NCBI GenBank assembly: GCA_001464795.1
Contig: LNEB01000003.1
Location: forward strand, 237,062 to 301,061
Source: Bdellovibrionales bacterium Ga0074139
GTDB taxonomy: Bacteria > Bdellovibrionota > Bdellovibrionia > Bdellovibrionales > Bdellovibrionaceae
Direction of reading: 5' to 3'
Length of the DNA: 64,000 nt
Position 1 is the stretch's first letter. The number at the start of each line of letters is the position of its first letter. Made by a program: the position numbers and the translations under genes. Shown here piece by piece: positions 1 to 9,209 of the stretch. The notes beneath the pieces were generated by a model. That model did not search any database and had not been told where the DNA came from. It worked only from the letters and a program-made list of their open reading frames with translations.

Positions 1-146
1 GAAAACTGGTCCATTCATTAAAAGTGAAAGCTTCTAGTTTTGAACAGGCCATTTCAGCGTCACGAAAACAATGCGTAAGCGACCTGATGGATAAGCGTTT
101 TTCAGATCAAGACATTTTAGATCTTTGCAATAACCCAAGACTTTAG
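1..146 (+). CDS. C-terminal end of an unrecognised protein (5' partial)
   Basis: An open frame enters the window and reads 48 codons from base 3 to a TAG at 144-146. The last residues are SDQDILDLCNNPRL. The composition looks like ordinary coding sequence (helical, charged), but the fragment is too short to assign to a family. It is followed by 39 non-coding bases and then a small ORF on the same strand. Confidence 0.5.
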   Translation, partial: KLVHSLKVKASSFEQAISASRKQCVSDLMDKRFSDQDILDLCNNPRL

Positions 147-185
147 GATTTGACTGAAGCAACAAAGATTCTGTAATTTGGCGGA

Positions 186-389
186 ATGGGAATATTAAAA
201 ACAGTTGGTGATTTTTTGTTCGGTAAAGACCCTGATATCTTTGATGAAAAGGGCCGGGTCATGCACAAATTCCCTAAGAAAAAATGGGACGCTTGGAACA
301 ACAGAATCAAGCTAGATCCAGACTACAACTGGCGCCACCACACAGGGCTTAGCGGTTCACGCAGCCAAACTGATCAAAAAAATAAATAA
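186..389 (+). CDS. Small hypothetical protein, 67 aa
   Basis: Short soluble, basic protein rich in Lys, Trp and Asp, with no signal peptide or membrane segment. I do not recognise the family. It is likely real because its TAA stop overlaps the ATG of the next gene (TAATG), the same translational coupling seen elsewhere in this window. A coupled partner of the downstream membrane protein is possible, but nothing in the sequence shows a function. Confidence 0.6.
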   Translation: MGILKTVGDFLFGKDPDIFDEKGRVMHKFPKKKWDAWNNRIKLDPDYNWRHHTGLSGSRSQTDQKNK

Positions 390-1009
390 TGTACCCGGGC
401 GAAAGATTTAACTCCATCACGCATTTGGTTGGTGTTTTCTTGGCAGTTGCAGGCGTCAGCGTACTGATGACCTTAGCGGTCCTCACAAAGGACCCTTGGA
501 AAATCACCAGTTGCGCCATCTTTGGTGCGGCCATGATTTTTCTTTATGGCTTCTCCACTTTGTATCACTCCATGAAGGGTGTTTCGAAAAAAGTTTTTCA
601 AATGCTCGACTACATCGCGATTTATTTAATGATCGCTGGTACCTACACCCCTTTCACTCTTGTGACTTTAAGGGATAAGATGGGTTGGTGGGTTTTTGGT
701 GCTGTTTGGGGTCTAGCCCTTTTTGGAATTCTTCAAGAGATCTACCGAGTTCCGTCAAATAAAAGAAAATTAAGTTTAAGTCTTTATCTGATCATGGGCT
801 GGCTGATTTTAACCGTCAGCAAAACTTTGTTTAGCTTGATGGCACCACCTGCCATGTTTTTTATGGTCTTAGGTGGAATCTTTTATACCAGCGGAGTTTT
901 ATTTTTCGTCAACGACGACAAATGGAAACATGCCCACGGCATTTGGCATTTGTTTGTTCTGGCGGGTTCCACTTGCCATTATTTTTGCGTTTTACTGTAT
1001 GTTATCTAA
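389..1009 (+). CDS. Hemolysin III / PAQR family membrane protein
   Basis: A 206-residue polytopic inner-membrane protein with about seven hydrophobic segments. It carries the family features of hemolysin III (YqfA/TrhA, PAQR superfamily): an N-terminal ERFNSITHLVG motif with an early conserved His, a central STLYHS motif, and a C-terminal HGIWHLFVLAGSTCHYF block whose His residues, with the central His, form the predicted metal site. Length matches the family (about 200-220 residues). Bacterial members affect membrane energetics, and the hemolysin name reflects early heterologous expression work. The last 18 bases overlap the 3' end of mutS on the opposite strand. Confidence 0.9.
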   Translation: MYPGERFNSITHLVGVFLAVAGVSVLMTLAVLTKDPWKITSCAIFGAAMIFLYGFSTLYHSMKGVSKKVFQMLDYIAIYLMIAGTYTPFTLVTLRDKMGWWVFGAVWGLALFGILQEIYRVPSNKRKLSLSLYLIMGWLILTVSKTLFSLMAPPAMFFMVLGGIFYTSGVLFFVNDDKWKHAHGIWHLFVLAGSTCHYFCVLLYVI

Positions 1010-3403
1010 ATCTCTTTGCCACTTTTGCAAAGCTTGTAAGCTTTCAAGTGGGCTTTTTTCCAACAGCTTATAATCCTTAATTTCAAAGGCGATCTGCTTC
1101 AACTTTGTCACCTCTGAAGTCTCAGTTAGAAAACTGAGCTGCTGATGGGACTCTTGAGTTTGGTTTTGAACCCCCCGCTTTTTAAGATTTTTAAAAGCAA
1201 GCTCTATCACTGCATCAGGCAGGCCTGCTAATTTGGCCACTTGAATTCCGTAGGACTTTCCAGCGGGTTTCAACACAAGTGAATGTAGAAATTCAATTTT
1301 TGACTCACTCTCTCGAACACTCATGTGCGCATTGATAAGATTAGGATACTTCTCTGATAGCTCTGTGATCTCATGATAGTGGGTCGCAAAAAACACCTGA
1401 GAGATTTTTTTATTCACTAAATATTCCAGAATGGCTTCGGCCAAACTTAATCCATCATAGGTGGAAGTTCCCCGACCGATCTCATCTAAAATAACCAATG
1501 ACTTAAGTCCTGAATTTTTTAGTAACTCTGAAGTTTCTGTCATCTCAACCATAAAAGTAGAAAGTCCGTCGCTCAGCTGATCTTGCGCACCTATGCGGGT
1601 AAATATTTGCTCATAAATGGGGAGTGTTGCAAGGCTAGCAGGAACAAAGGATCCCATTTGCGCCATCACTGAAATCAAAGCCACTTGCCGCATCAATGTA
1701 CTTTTTCCTGCCATATTAGGACCCGTTAATAGCAAGCACTCTTGTTGTTTAAGGCTTACGTTGTTGGCCACAAAACGGGAGACCGATTTTTCCACCACAG
1801 GATGCCTGGAGGCTTTTAAATCTAATGTTTGGTCAAGACTAAATGTGGGTCTAACAAAATCACCTTCTAAAGCTAGCCAAGCAAGGGCCAGGTAAGCATC
1901 CAATTCAGCTGTGATTTGCGCAAGCCACGAAATGGGAGCTGATAATTTTAAAGCTTCCGATTTAAGTTCTTGAAAAATTTCGTACTCAAGTTCTGATTTT
2001 TTTATATCAGCTGATAGAATCTTTTTTTCTAATTCTAAAAGCTCGTCGGTGTAGTATCTCTCGGCGTTGGTCAAAGTTTGTTTTCGCTTGAAATGAGCTG
2101 GTACTTTATCTTTATGAGTATGAGTCACTTCAATGTAATAACCGAAAACATTGTTATATCTAATTTTAAGTGAACTGATCCCCGTTTCACTTTTTTCCTT
2201 GGCTTCCATATCAGCTAAAATCTGGTGCGCGTTGAGACTTAAATTCATCAATTCATCTAACGTGGGGCTTACACCTTTATTAATCAATCCACCGGATTTT
2301 AAAGTCAAAGCTGGCTCATCCACCAAGGTACTTAAAACCTTCCGGCCCCAAGCTTCTAAGATTTGATGGTCATTAAACTTTTTTCCAGCCATCTGGATTC
2401 CAGATAGAGCAATCAAAACTCCTTCAGCTAAACTTTGTAAATCCCTGGCATGTCCTGAACTTTGAGAAATTCTAGACAGCCTTCTTTCTAAATCCCCTAG
2501 TTTTGCTAAATGCTCTCGCAGTCTTTTAAGAAGTGTCAGATCACTTTTGAAATGCTGAACCTGATCAAGTCTGGATTCAATTTCTTCTTTTTGAATCAAT
2601 GGAAATTGTAACCATTCCCTTAATTTACGAGATCCGGCTGAAGTTTTACTTTGATCGATTCGGTGAAACAAAGAGCCCTTCATTTCATTTTTTGAATTAT
2701 AAAAAAGTTCCAAGTGTTTTTGCGTGGTCGAACTGAGTAATAATTTTGAGCCCAGTTGTTTTTCTGTAAATTTTTGTAAGTATCCTAGATCCTGATTGAG
2801 GTTATTGGATTTTACATAATCCAGTAAAAACTCTGTGGCTTCTATTTCAGCGCTTTCAAAAACACTTTTTGTGATTTGATCAGGCAGCACAAAGTCTTTT
2901 TGCTGCGAAGTCAATACCACTTCCACCACAGGAAATTTCAGTAAAGTCTTTAACGGCTCAGAGGTTAAAACATAAAAGGCTTCACCTGTGGTGAGATCTA
3001 AAAACGCAGCCTTTTGGTGATCAAAACTGCAAAGATAATAGGGTCTTGTTTGATCAAGTGAATCCACATCGTAAACCATACCAGGAGTCAAAACCCGTGT
3101 GACCGCACGCTTGACGATGCCTTTAGCCATTTTGGGATCTTCGACTTGATCACAAAGGGCCACTTTTATTCCTAGGCTTAAAAGCTTATTGATGTGCCCT
3201 GCCACTGAAAAATGCGGCACTCCGCACATGGGGGTTTCTTCTTCCGCTTTTTTATTTCTTGAAGTTAAAGTAATGCCAAGAAGTGGTGCCGCTTTTGTGG
3301 CATCGTCATAAAAAAGCTCGTAGAAATCACCCATCCGGAAAAACAGAATTTTATCGGTGTGCCCGGCTTTGATTTCCCAGTACTGCTTCATCAGTGGTGT
3401 CAT
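992..3403 (-). CDS. mutS: DNA mismatch repair protein MutS
   Basis: 803 residues. MutS recognises mismatches and small loops in DNA and uses ATP to recruit MutL. The N-terminal mismatch-binding domain has the Phe-x-Glu motif in FFRMGDFYELF (about residues 22-32), where Phe stacks on the mismatch. The connector, lever and clamp domains follow. The C-terminal ABC ATPase has Walker A TGPNMAGKST, a signature region ending GRGTSTYDG and the ATHYHE switch. The protein is slightly shorter than the usual 850 residues, mainly at the C-terminus beyond the dimerisation helix. The start is supported by the conserved TPLMKQYWEIK opening. Its 3' end overlaps the convergent hemolysin III gene by 18 bases. 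Confidence 0.97.
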   Translation of the reverse strand: MTPLMKQYWEIKAGHTDKILFFRMGDFYELFYDDATKAAPLLGITLTSRNKKAEEETPMCGVPHFSVAGHINKLLSLGIKVALCDQVEDPKMAKGIVKRAVTRVLTPGMVYDVDSLDQTRPYYLCSFDHQKAAFLDLTTGEAFYVLTSEPLKTLLKFPVVEVVLTSQQKDFVLPDQITKSVFESAEIEATEFLLDYVKSNNLNQDLGYLQKFTEKQLGSKLLLSSTTQKHLELFYNSKNEMKGSLFHRIDQSKTSAGSRKLREWLQFPLIQKEEIESRLDQVQHFKSDLTLLKRLREHLAKLGDLERRLSRISQSSGHARDLQSLAEGVLIALSGIQMAGKKFNDHQILEAWGRKVLSTLVDEPALTLKSGGLINKGVSPTLDELMNLSLNAHQILADMEAKEKSETGISSLKIRYNNVFGYYIEVTHTHKDKVPAHFKRKQTLTNAERYYTDELLELEKKILSADIKKSELEYEIFQELKSEALKLSAPISWLAQITAELDAYLALAWLALEGDFVRPTFSLDQTLDLKASRHPVVEKSVSRFVANNVSLKQQECLLLTGPNMAGKSTLMRQVALISVMAQMGSFVPASLATLPIYEQIFTRIGAQDQLSDGLSTFMVEMTETSELLKNSGLKSLVILDEIGRGTSTYDGLSLAEAILEYLVNKKISQVFFATHYHEITELSEKYPNLINAHMSVRESESKIEFLHSLVLKPAGKSYGIQVAKLAGLPDAVIELAFKNLKKRGVQNQTQESHQQLSFLTETSEVTKLKQIAFEIKDYKLLEKSPLESLQALQKWQRDLDNIQ

Positions 3404-3505
3404 AGGAAAATTTCATAACATATCTATTTTGAGACAGCAGCATTTTGCTTTGCGTTAAAATGAGACAATCCATCAAGATACTCATGATTTCGCCCGATAA
3501 GCCCA

Positions 3506-4117
3506 ATGTCTATGTTGAACATTTTGGTTTCTATTATTTTAACTGCAATATTAGCAGGTTGTACGGCAAGTACTCCTGAAATCACATCTTTAGCCAGTGA
3601 CTTTAGATTTTTCCAAATTGATAGAAAAGAAATGCGTCTACAAACAGCTGCGGACCTCACCACCATCACCATCACCGCGAAATGCCTGATGAATCAAACT
3701 GAATTTTGGTATGAACTTCCTGATCTTGCGGCCCCTGTTCCGTGGACTCTGGTTCCCACTGCGCCGTCAGCTCCTTTTGTCAGTGTCACCAACAACTGTG
3801 CTTCTTCAAGATCTGTGGAATTTGTTCTAGATCTTTCAAGCTACTCTGATTTCACAGCTCTTTTATCCAACTCAAGTTTGAAGCAAGTTATACGTTTCCG
3901 AGACACCAACATCACAGGACTTTCCACCGAGCAACAAATTGAGTTTTATTCCAGCTCCAAGGCCCCCACCGAGAGATTTATTTTAGGTGGAGGAATTAAC
4001 AATCCCGTTGATTCTGGAACTTTTAGATTGCGTGGGCGAATCACAAGTCTAGCAGTGAACCAAGAAGCTGTAAGTGGAACCTACTCATTACGCGGACGCG
4101 TGGTGGTGGACCAATGA
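3506..4117 (+). CDS. Predicted lipoprotein coupled to the large repeat protein
   Basis: 203 residues with a type II signal peptide ending in the lipobox LAGC (Cys about residue 19), so it should be lipidated and membrane-anchored. The rest looks beta-rich. Near the C-terminus it repeats a short motif, FRLRGRITSLAV and YSLRGRVVV, which resembles the IRGV and LRGRELSTAV segments of the next protein. It overlaps that gene by four bases (ATGA), so the two are probably translated together and may act together at the cell surface. Family not recognised. Confidence 0.8.
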   Translation: MSMLNILVSIILTAILAGCTASTPEITSLASDFRFFQIDRKEMRLQTAADLTTITITAKCLMNQTEFWYELPDLAAPVPWTLVPTAPSAPFVSVTNNCASSRSVEFVLDLSSYSDFTALLSNSSLKQVIRFRDTNITGLSTEQQIEFYSSSKAPTERFILGGGINNPVDSGTFRLRGRITSLAVNQEAVSGTYSLRGRVVVDQ

Positions 4118-7100
4118 TTTTAATTTTGTTGGTTTTATCTCAATCTTTGTTTGCTCAAACAGTGCTTCGCTACGAAGGCTATTTGGAAAATAGCGGAAGC
4201 CCGGTTGATGCACTTTCGCAAAATTTTAATGTCAGCATCATGAAACCAGGGTGTGCGACACCACTAATGGCTACAACCGCAACAGCTGACATCGTGGCTG
4301 GTGAATTTAATATCGCCCCTTCGTTTACGGATTCTAACTTATTTTCTGAGCGCATGAATCCCAACTACATTTTTGGTGCGGGTGCTTGTGCCGTTGCTGG
4401 ACCAGCACGAGAAATGCAGATCGTTTGGAGTGGTCAAACTTTCAATGTGGCTATCAACGATGCTGTCAGAGCTAGTTTTGCTAATCGTTCTGCACTTTTG
4501 GGAGCTAGAAGTGAAAGTGAATTTTTACGAATTGTGACCAATACAGGGTACTCACCATTAAGTACTGCACAAGTGTCCACACTTTTGGATTTAGTTTCAG
4601 GCAATTATCTCAATTCTTCATCAGCTTTTGCTGGTGACGTGACAGGTAGTTCTGGTGCCACAGTGGTTTCCAGGATTCGTGGAGTGAATGTGGTAGCGAC
4701 GGCTCCCACACTTAATCAGGTTCTCAAATTTGATGGAACAAATTATGTGCCTTCAACTGATGCGACTGGTGCCAGTGGTCCTGCTGGTTACGGGACTGCG
4801 GGATTAGTTAGTGTTCTAACGAATCAAACAGTAAGTGGTTTAACTATTGATGCAGCTGGTGTGCTATCAATGCCGAATTTAGGAACTCCAGGAACTTACG
4901 GGTCTAATTCCCAAGTCCCTGTTTTTACAACTGATACAAAGGGTCGCGTAACAGGGGTTGTGAACACGACAATTGATGATTCAACAAAGCTTCCATTAGT
5001 GGGAGGGACTTTAACTGGTCCGTTGACGATTGGTGCAAGTAACATTTCAAACGTTGGTTTTTCAGGAACAAGTTTTCGTGGAAGAAGTTTGATTGTTGAT
5101 GATGACGACAGTTCTAATAATGCCACATTACGAGTGCCATCCAGTTTAGCAACTAATTACACTTTGACATTACCACCTAATGTTGGTGCTGCTGGTGAAG
5201 TTTTAACAACCAACGGAGCAGGTGTTTTAAGTTGGACTGCACCAATCGGTGGTGGAAGTGATGTTACTGCTTTACCGTTTAACTACATAACGACTCTAAA
5301 CAACTATAACATCTCAGTTGGGATACAGACAGAAAGCAAAACAGGTATCGGCTTTTATGGTCGAATTCTAAGAGCAGATGGTACACCAGTTAGCAGCGCA
5401 ACTACTGAATTTAGAATTCGAATTAAGTCACCTGGCTCTGAGGGATGTTTACTTTACGAAGAATTCCAGACGAAAAATTTAACCTTAAGTAGCGGAACAT
5501 TTTCAATCAATGTTGGTGATACTGATGAACCTTCTCGAGTTCCTATTAACATTACAAATCCACTCACAGCTTCTCCCTTTACATTAACTCAAGTTTTCTC
5601 GAACAGGTTTCCATTTGTTTCTGGATTAAACTGTGATGATGCCTCTGGCACTTACACACCTGCTTCTAACCACGGCCGAGTTATGGCAATCCAGTTCCGT
5701 GAAAGTGCAATTGATATCTGGGAATCAGTCCCCAATTTACCATTTAATGCTTTAACTTATGGGAGTCAGTCACTTGAGGGCTTCAGAGCTAATGAATTTT
5801 TGAAAATTGATCCCTTGGCAACATATCCAACATTAACCCCTGGGAATGTGAATTCACTAATTGATTTAGTGACTGGTGCTAGTAATCTTTATTTAAGGCC
5901 AACAACAGCATTTAGCGGTGACGTATCAGGAACTTTTAATACAACAACTGTTATCCGGTTAAGAGGCCGTGAATTATCAACAGCAGTACCCAACACTGGC
6001 GATGTGCTGACTTATAATGGGGCTCAATGGATTCCTCAACCACAAGTTGCTACTGGAGTTACAAACGTGACTTCAACAAACAGCTATTTAACAGTAGCAT
6101 CAGGTTCAACAATTCCAACTCTTACCTTAAATGTTGGAACAGCTTCCAATATGGTGGCAGCTGGTGATGATGTTAGAATAGTAGGAGCCTTGCAAAGCAG
6201 TGATTACAACGCTGATGTTATCCCTGCAGCTTCTTGTACACCTTCACAAACTTCCTATTGGAATACAGTATCTGGAACTTGGGCCTGTCAGAGTATCAAT
6301 ATAAATATTGGTGGAATACCTTTAATCAATGGCTTGGGTCTTGATATTAATGGCTCTATCACACAAAGAGGCATGACAGCACCTGCTGTATCTCCTGCTG
6401 GCCAAGGACGAATATACTTTGATTTTATATCCAACAAATTTAGGGTTTCTGAAAACGGTGGGGCCTACGTTGATCTTTTACCAACGGCCACACCTCAAGG
6501 TGTTAGATTCCCCACTTCAGACACAATTGGAGCTTCAATCGCGATTGGTGATAATGCACTCGATGGACAAACTGTTCCAGCCATTTACAGCAATATTGCC
6601 ATTGGTTACTTATCCATGTCTTCACCACTCAGCTCAACAGCTGATGAAAACGTAGCTGTTGGTCGACAAACTTTGGCTGCAGTATCTAGCGGATTTCAAA
6701 ATACAGCCATTGGCACTCGCTCAATGCTTACGAACACTTCAGGTAGCCAAAACACTTCTTTAGGATTTGAATCAGGGCAATTTTTAGTTGGAAGTGGGAA
6801 CACAGCTTTAGGCAATAGAACTTTAGAGTCCACAGCGGGTGATGCTAACTCTGCCGTCGGATCAAATTCACTGCGATATGTCGATAATGGAGATTTCAAT
6901 ACCGGAATCGGAGCTGACTCAGGGCTTAATTTAATTAATGGCTCAAGAAATACATTTTTAGGTTTTGCTGCAGGAAGCTCTGCAGCTGGTGGAAACAACA
7001 ATGTGTTTATTGGAAATGAAGTGGGTGGATCAGTACCCTCAACTGGTAGTAATAATATTTTAATTGGAACAAATGATTTAGTTGTTTTGCCTTCTGCTTC

Positions 7101-7803
7101 AACAAATAATCATCTTAACATCGGCAATCTTTTATTCGGCGTTCTTTCTCCAGCTAATGAAAAGAAACTCAAAATTGATGGTGGACTTGTTTTAAACGGA
7201 AGACCCAATGCTGATGTGAATTCGAATATATCATCAACAAATGAAGCTAATTTATTTTATGATCAAGATTTAAACAGAGTCCGAGTTTCAACTAATAGCT
7301 CTGTATTTGCTGATGTTTTGGTTTCTAATCAACCTGCAACTGCACCCAATTTTATTTCTGGCAACTCTGGTTCGGCTACCAGCCCTGTATTTCGAGGCCC
7401 CAGCTCAGCAAATACAGGAATTTATTTTCCCCCATCAAACACAATTGCATTTAGTAATAGTGGAACAGAAAGTATGGTACTTGATCCGGGTGGAAACGTA
7501 GGTATCGGTATAAGCTCACCACTAGCAAGGCTGCACGTTAACGGCCCTGTGAGAATTGGAAACACCGGTACAAACATTTCTGCCATAAGAGTTTGTAGTA
7601 GTCCAGCCATCTCTAATTCACCAGCTGTTTTTATAAATTGCTCTGGAAACACAACTTCTTCCACTTGTAATTGCCAGTGGCACATACCACCCGCACAACC
7701 TATCACCTATGTCGAGCCAACAGGCAGTGGTGTAACAGTCAATTTTCCAGCTAACGCTATGGGTGTTCCTGCAAACGCAATTCGCTGCGTCTGCTATAAC
7801 TAA
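4114..7803 (+). CDS. Large secreted repeat protein with YadA-head-like and tail-fibre-like regions
   Basis: 1229 residues with a short Sec signal (cleavage near SLFAQT). The N-terminal ~210 residues and a middle block (about 405-645) are diverged duplicates: both start with a YEGYL/YGRIL strand and run through NEFLKI...LIDLVTG...FSGDVSG to an RGRELSTAVP-type motif. Around residues 815-990 there is a left-handed beta-roll repeat typical of trimeric-adhesin (YadA) heads, e.g. NTAIGTRSML and NTALGNRTL. A segment near 1095-1150 (NTGIYFPPSNTIAFS, GNVGIGISSPLARLHV) is the tail-fibre-like pattern that often precedes a chaperone domain, but no S74 intramolecular chaperone or YadA membrane anchor follows. 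The C-terminus is Cys-rich. Probably a surface or extracellular fibre; substrate unknown. Confidence 0.85.
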   Translation: MILILLVLSQSLFAQTVLRYEGYLENSGSPVDALSQNFNVSIMKPGCATPLMATTATADIVAGEFNIAPSFTDSNLFSERMNPNYIFGAGACAVAGPAREMQIVWSGQTFNVAINDAVRASFANRSALLGARSESEFLRIVTNTGYSPLSTAQVSTLLDLVSGNYLNSSSAFAGDVTGSSGATVVSRIRGVNVVATAPTLNQVLKFDGTNYVPSTDATGASGPAGYGTAGLVSVLTNQTVSGLTIDAAGVLSMPNLGTPGTYGSNSQVPVFTTDTKGRVTGVVNTTIDDSTKLPLVGGTLTGPLTIGASNISNVGFSGTSFRGRSLIVDDDDSSNNATLRVPSSLATNYTLTLPPNVGAAGEVLTTNGAGVLSWTAPIGGGSDVTALPFNYITTLNNYNISVGIQTESKTGIGFYGRILRADGTPVSSATTEFRIRIKSPGSEGCLLYEEFQTKNLTLSSGTFSINVGDTDEPSRVPINITNPLTASPFTLTQVFSNRFPFVSGLNCDDASGTYTPASNHGRVMAIQFRESAIDIWESVPNLPFNALTYGSQSLEGFRANEFLKIDPLATYPTLTPGNVNSLIDLVTGASNLYLRPTTAFSGDVSGTFNTTTVIRLRGRELSTAVPNTGDVLTYNGAQWIPQPQVATGVTNVTSTNSYLTVASGSTIPTLTLNVGTASNMVAAGDDVRIVGALQSSDYNADVIPAASCTPSQTSYWNTVSGTWACQSININIGGIPLINGLGLDINGSITQRGMTAPAVSPAGQGRIYFDFISNKFRVSENGGAYVDLLPTATPQGVRFPTSDTIGASIAIGDNALDGQTVPAIYSNIAIGYLSMSSPLSSTADENVAVGRQTLAAVSSGFQNTAIGTRSMLTNTSGSQNTSLGFESGQFLVGSGNTALGNRTLESTAGDANSAVGSNSLRYVDNGDFNTGIGADSGLNLINGSRNTFLGFAAGSSAAGGNNNVFIGNEVGGSVPSTGSNNILIGTNDLVVLPSASTNNHLNIGNLLFGVLSPANEKKLKIDGGLVLNGRPNADVNSNISSTNEANLFYDQDLNRVRVSTNSSVFADVLVSNQPATAPNFISGNSGSATSPVFRGPSSANTGIYFPPSNTIAFSNSGTESMVLDPGGNVGIGISSPLARLHVNGPVRIGNTGTNISAIRVCSSPAISNSPAVFINCSGNTTSSTCNCQWHIPPAQPITYVEPTGSGVTVNFPANAMGVPANAIRCVCYN

Positions 7804-9209
7804 CCCCCCAGCGCCCCTAAAAGCTTCGTATAAATCCCATCAAAGCCCCCGTTCGACATAATCATCACCATATCCCCCGACTTTGCACCGCTCGATATAT
7901 CTTTGATAATCCCATCCACACCACTATAAACCTTGGCGTGTTTACCTGATTTCGAAATATCACTCACCAACTCTGCAGAAGAAAATCGATCGGTCTCATT
8001 CAGCTTTGATTGATCAAAGGCCTCTGCGATTAATACTTCATCAGCCAGTGAAAAGGCTTTTGCGTATTCAGCTTGAAAGATCTTTCTTCTTGAGGTGGCA
8101 GACCTTGGCTCAAACACGGCCCATAGTTTTCTTGTGGGGTATTTGGCTTTAATTCCCTTGATGGTTTCTTTCACCGCCGTGGGATGATGGGCAAAATCTT
8201 CGATCACTAAAACTCCGCGGGGTTCACCCAAGACTTCTTGTCTTCGTTTAATACCTTTAAATGTCTCAAAGGCTTTCTTCACATCATTTTGGTCGATTTT
8301 TAATAGATAACTTGTGGCAATCACGGATAACGCATTTAACACATTATATTCACCCGACAAAGGAAGCTTGTAGACTCCCCAATCCGTATTTTTAAATGTG
8401 ACTTGAAATTCCGTAGAGCTTTCCGTGGTTTTTAAAATCTTAGCCTGCAAATCCCCTTTATTAAGACCGTAACTAAATCCAGGAGCTTTCAAATTTGGCA
8501 AAATCGATTTGATGTTTTCATCTTCGGCCCAGTAAATCAGACTGCCATTTTGTGGAATTAGTTTTAGAAGCATGGTGAAGGCTTCTTTGACATGATCCAG
8601 ATCGCGGTAAATATCAGCATGATCAAATTCGATAGAAGTGAGAATTCCAAATGTCGGCTTATAGTGGATAAATTTTGGGACTTTATCAAAAAAGGCTGTG
8701 TCATACTCATCGCCTTCGATGACAAATAAATCACTTTCTGGATTTCTAAAACTTTGAGCAAAGTTTTTTGGAATGCCGCCAATCATGTATCCTGGTTTTT
8801 TGTTTGCCACTTCGGACACCCAAGTCATCAGTGACGAGGTTGTGGTTTTCCCGTGCGTGCCTGATACACACACGCAGGTTCTGTGATCAATGATCACATC
8901 CCCCATAGCTTTAGGCAGTGATGTGTAATCAATTTTAAGTTTTAATAACTCTTCAGCCTCTGGATTATTTTTTGAGATCACATTTCCTACGATCACAAAA
9001 TCAGGGCGAGGATTTAAATTTTCAGCTTTGTAACCAATTTGAATGGTGATGCCTAAACTTTCAAGCTGTGTCGACATTGGTGGATAGGGATTTTGATCAG
9101 AGCCTGTGACATGAAACCCTCGGTCTTTCAGCAATCCTGCAAGGCTTGCCATGGCTGTTCCACAAATTCCCATCAAATGAATATGCGCCCCTTTTTTTAA
9201 ATTTTTCAT
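7800..9209 (-). CDS. mpl: UDP-MurNAc : L-Ala-D-Glu-mDAP ligase Mpl
   Basis: 469 residues of the Mur ligase family. Mpl joins tripeptide released from murein to UDP-MurNAc, recycling wall peptide into precursor. The N-terminus HIHLMGICGTAMASLAGLL is the Mpl/MurC nucleotide-binding loop, the ATP loop is SGTHGKTTTSSL, and the Mpl-type EFDHADIY and EDFAHHPTAV motifs are present. I chose the ATG at 9209: it overlaps the upstream stop (ATGA) and has AAGGA seven bases before it, whereas the longer frame would need a TTG at 9239. It follows ldcA and a serine hydrolase, a coherent murein-recycling set. Its stop overlaps the convergent large-protein gene by four bases. Confidence 0.93.
   Translation of the reverse strand: MKNLKKGAHIHLMGICGTAMASLAGLLKDRGFHVTGSDQNPYPPMSTQLESLGITIQIGYKAENLNPRPDFVIVGNVISKNNPEAEELLKLKIDYTSLPKAMGDVIIDHRTCVCVSGTHGKTTTSSLMTWVSEVANKKPGYMIGGIPKNFAQSFRNPESDLFVIEGDEYDTAFFDKVPKFIHYKPTFGILTSIEFDHADIYRDLDHVKEAFTMLLKLIPQNGSLIYWAEDENIKSILPNLKAPGFSYGLNKGDLQAKILKTTESSTEFQVTFKNTDWGVYKLPLSGEYNVLNALSVIATSYLLKIDQNDVKKAFETFKGIKRRQEVLGEPRGVLVIEDFAHHPTAVKETIKGIKAKYPTRKLWAVFEPRSATSRRKIFQAEYAKAFSLADEVLIAEAFDQSKLNETDRFSSAELVSDISKSGKHAKVYSGVDGIIKDISSGAKSGDMVMIMSNGGFDGIYTKLLGALGG

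Noticed and set aside
4114..7803. Prophage tail-fibre gene
   Set aside because: No phage structural, integrase or lysis genes surround it; signal peptide and lipoprotein partner fit a surface protein.
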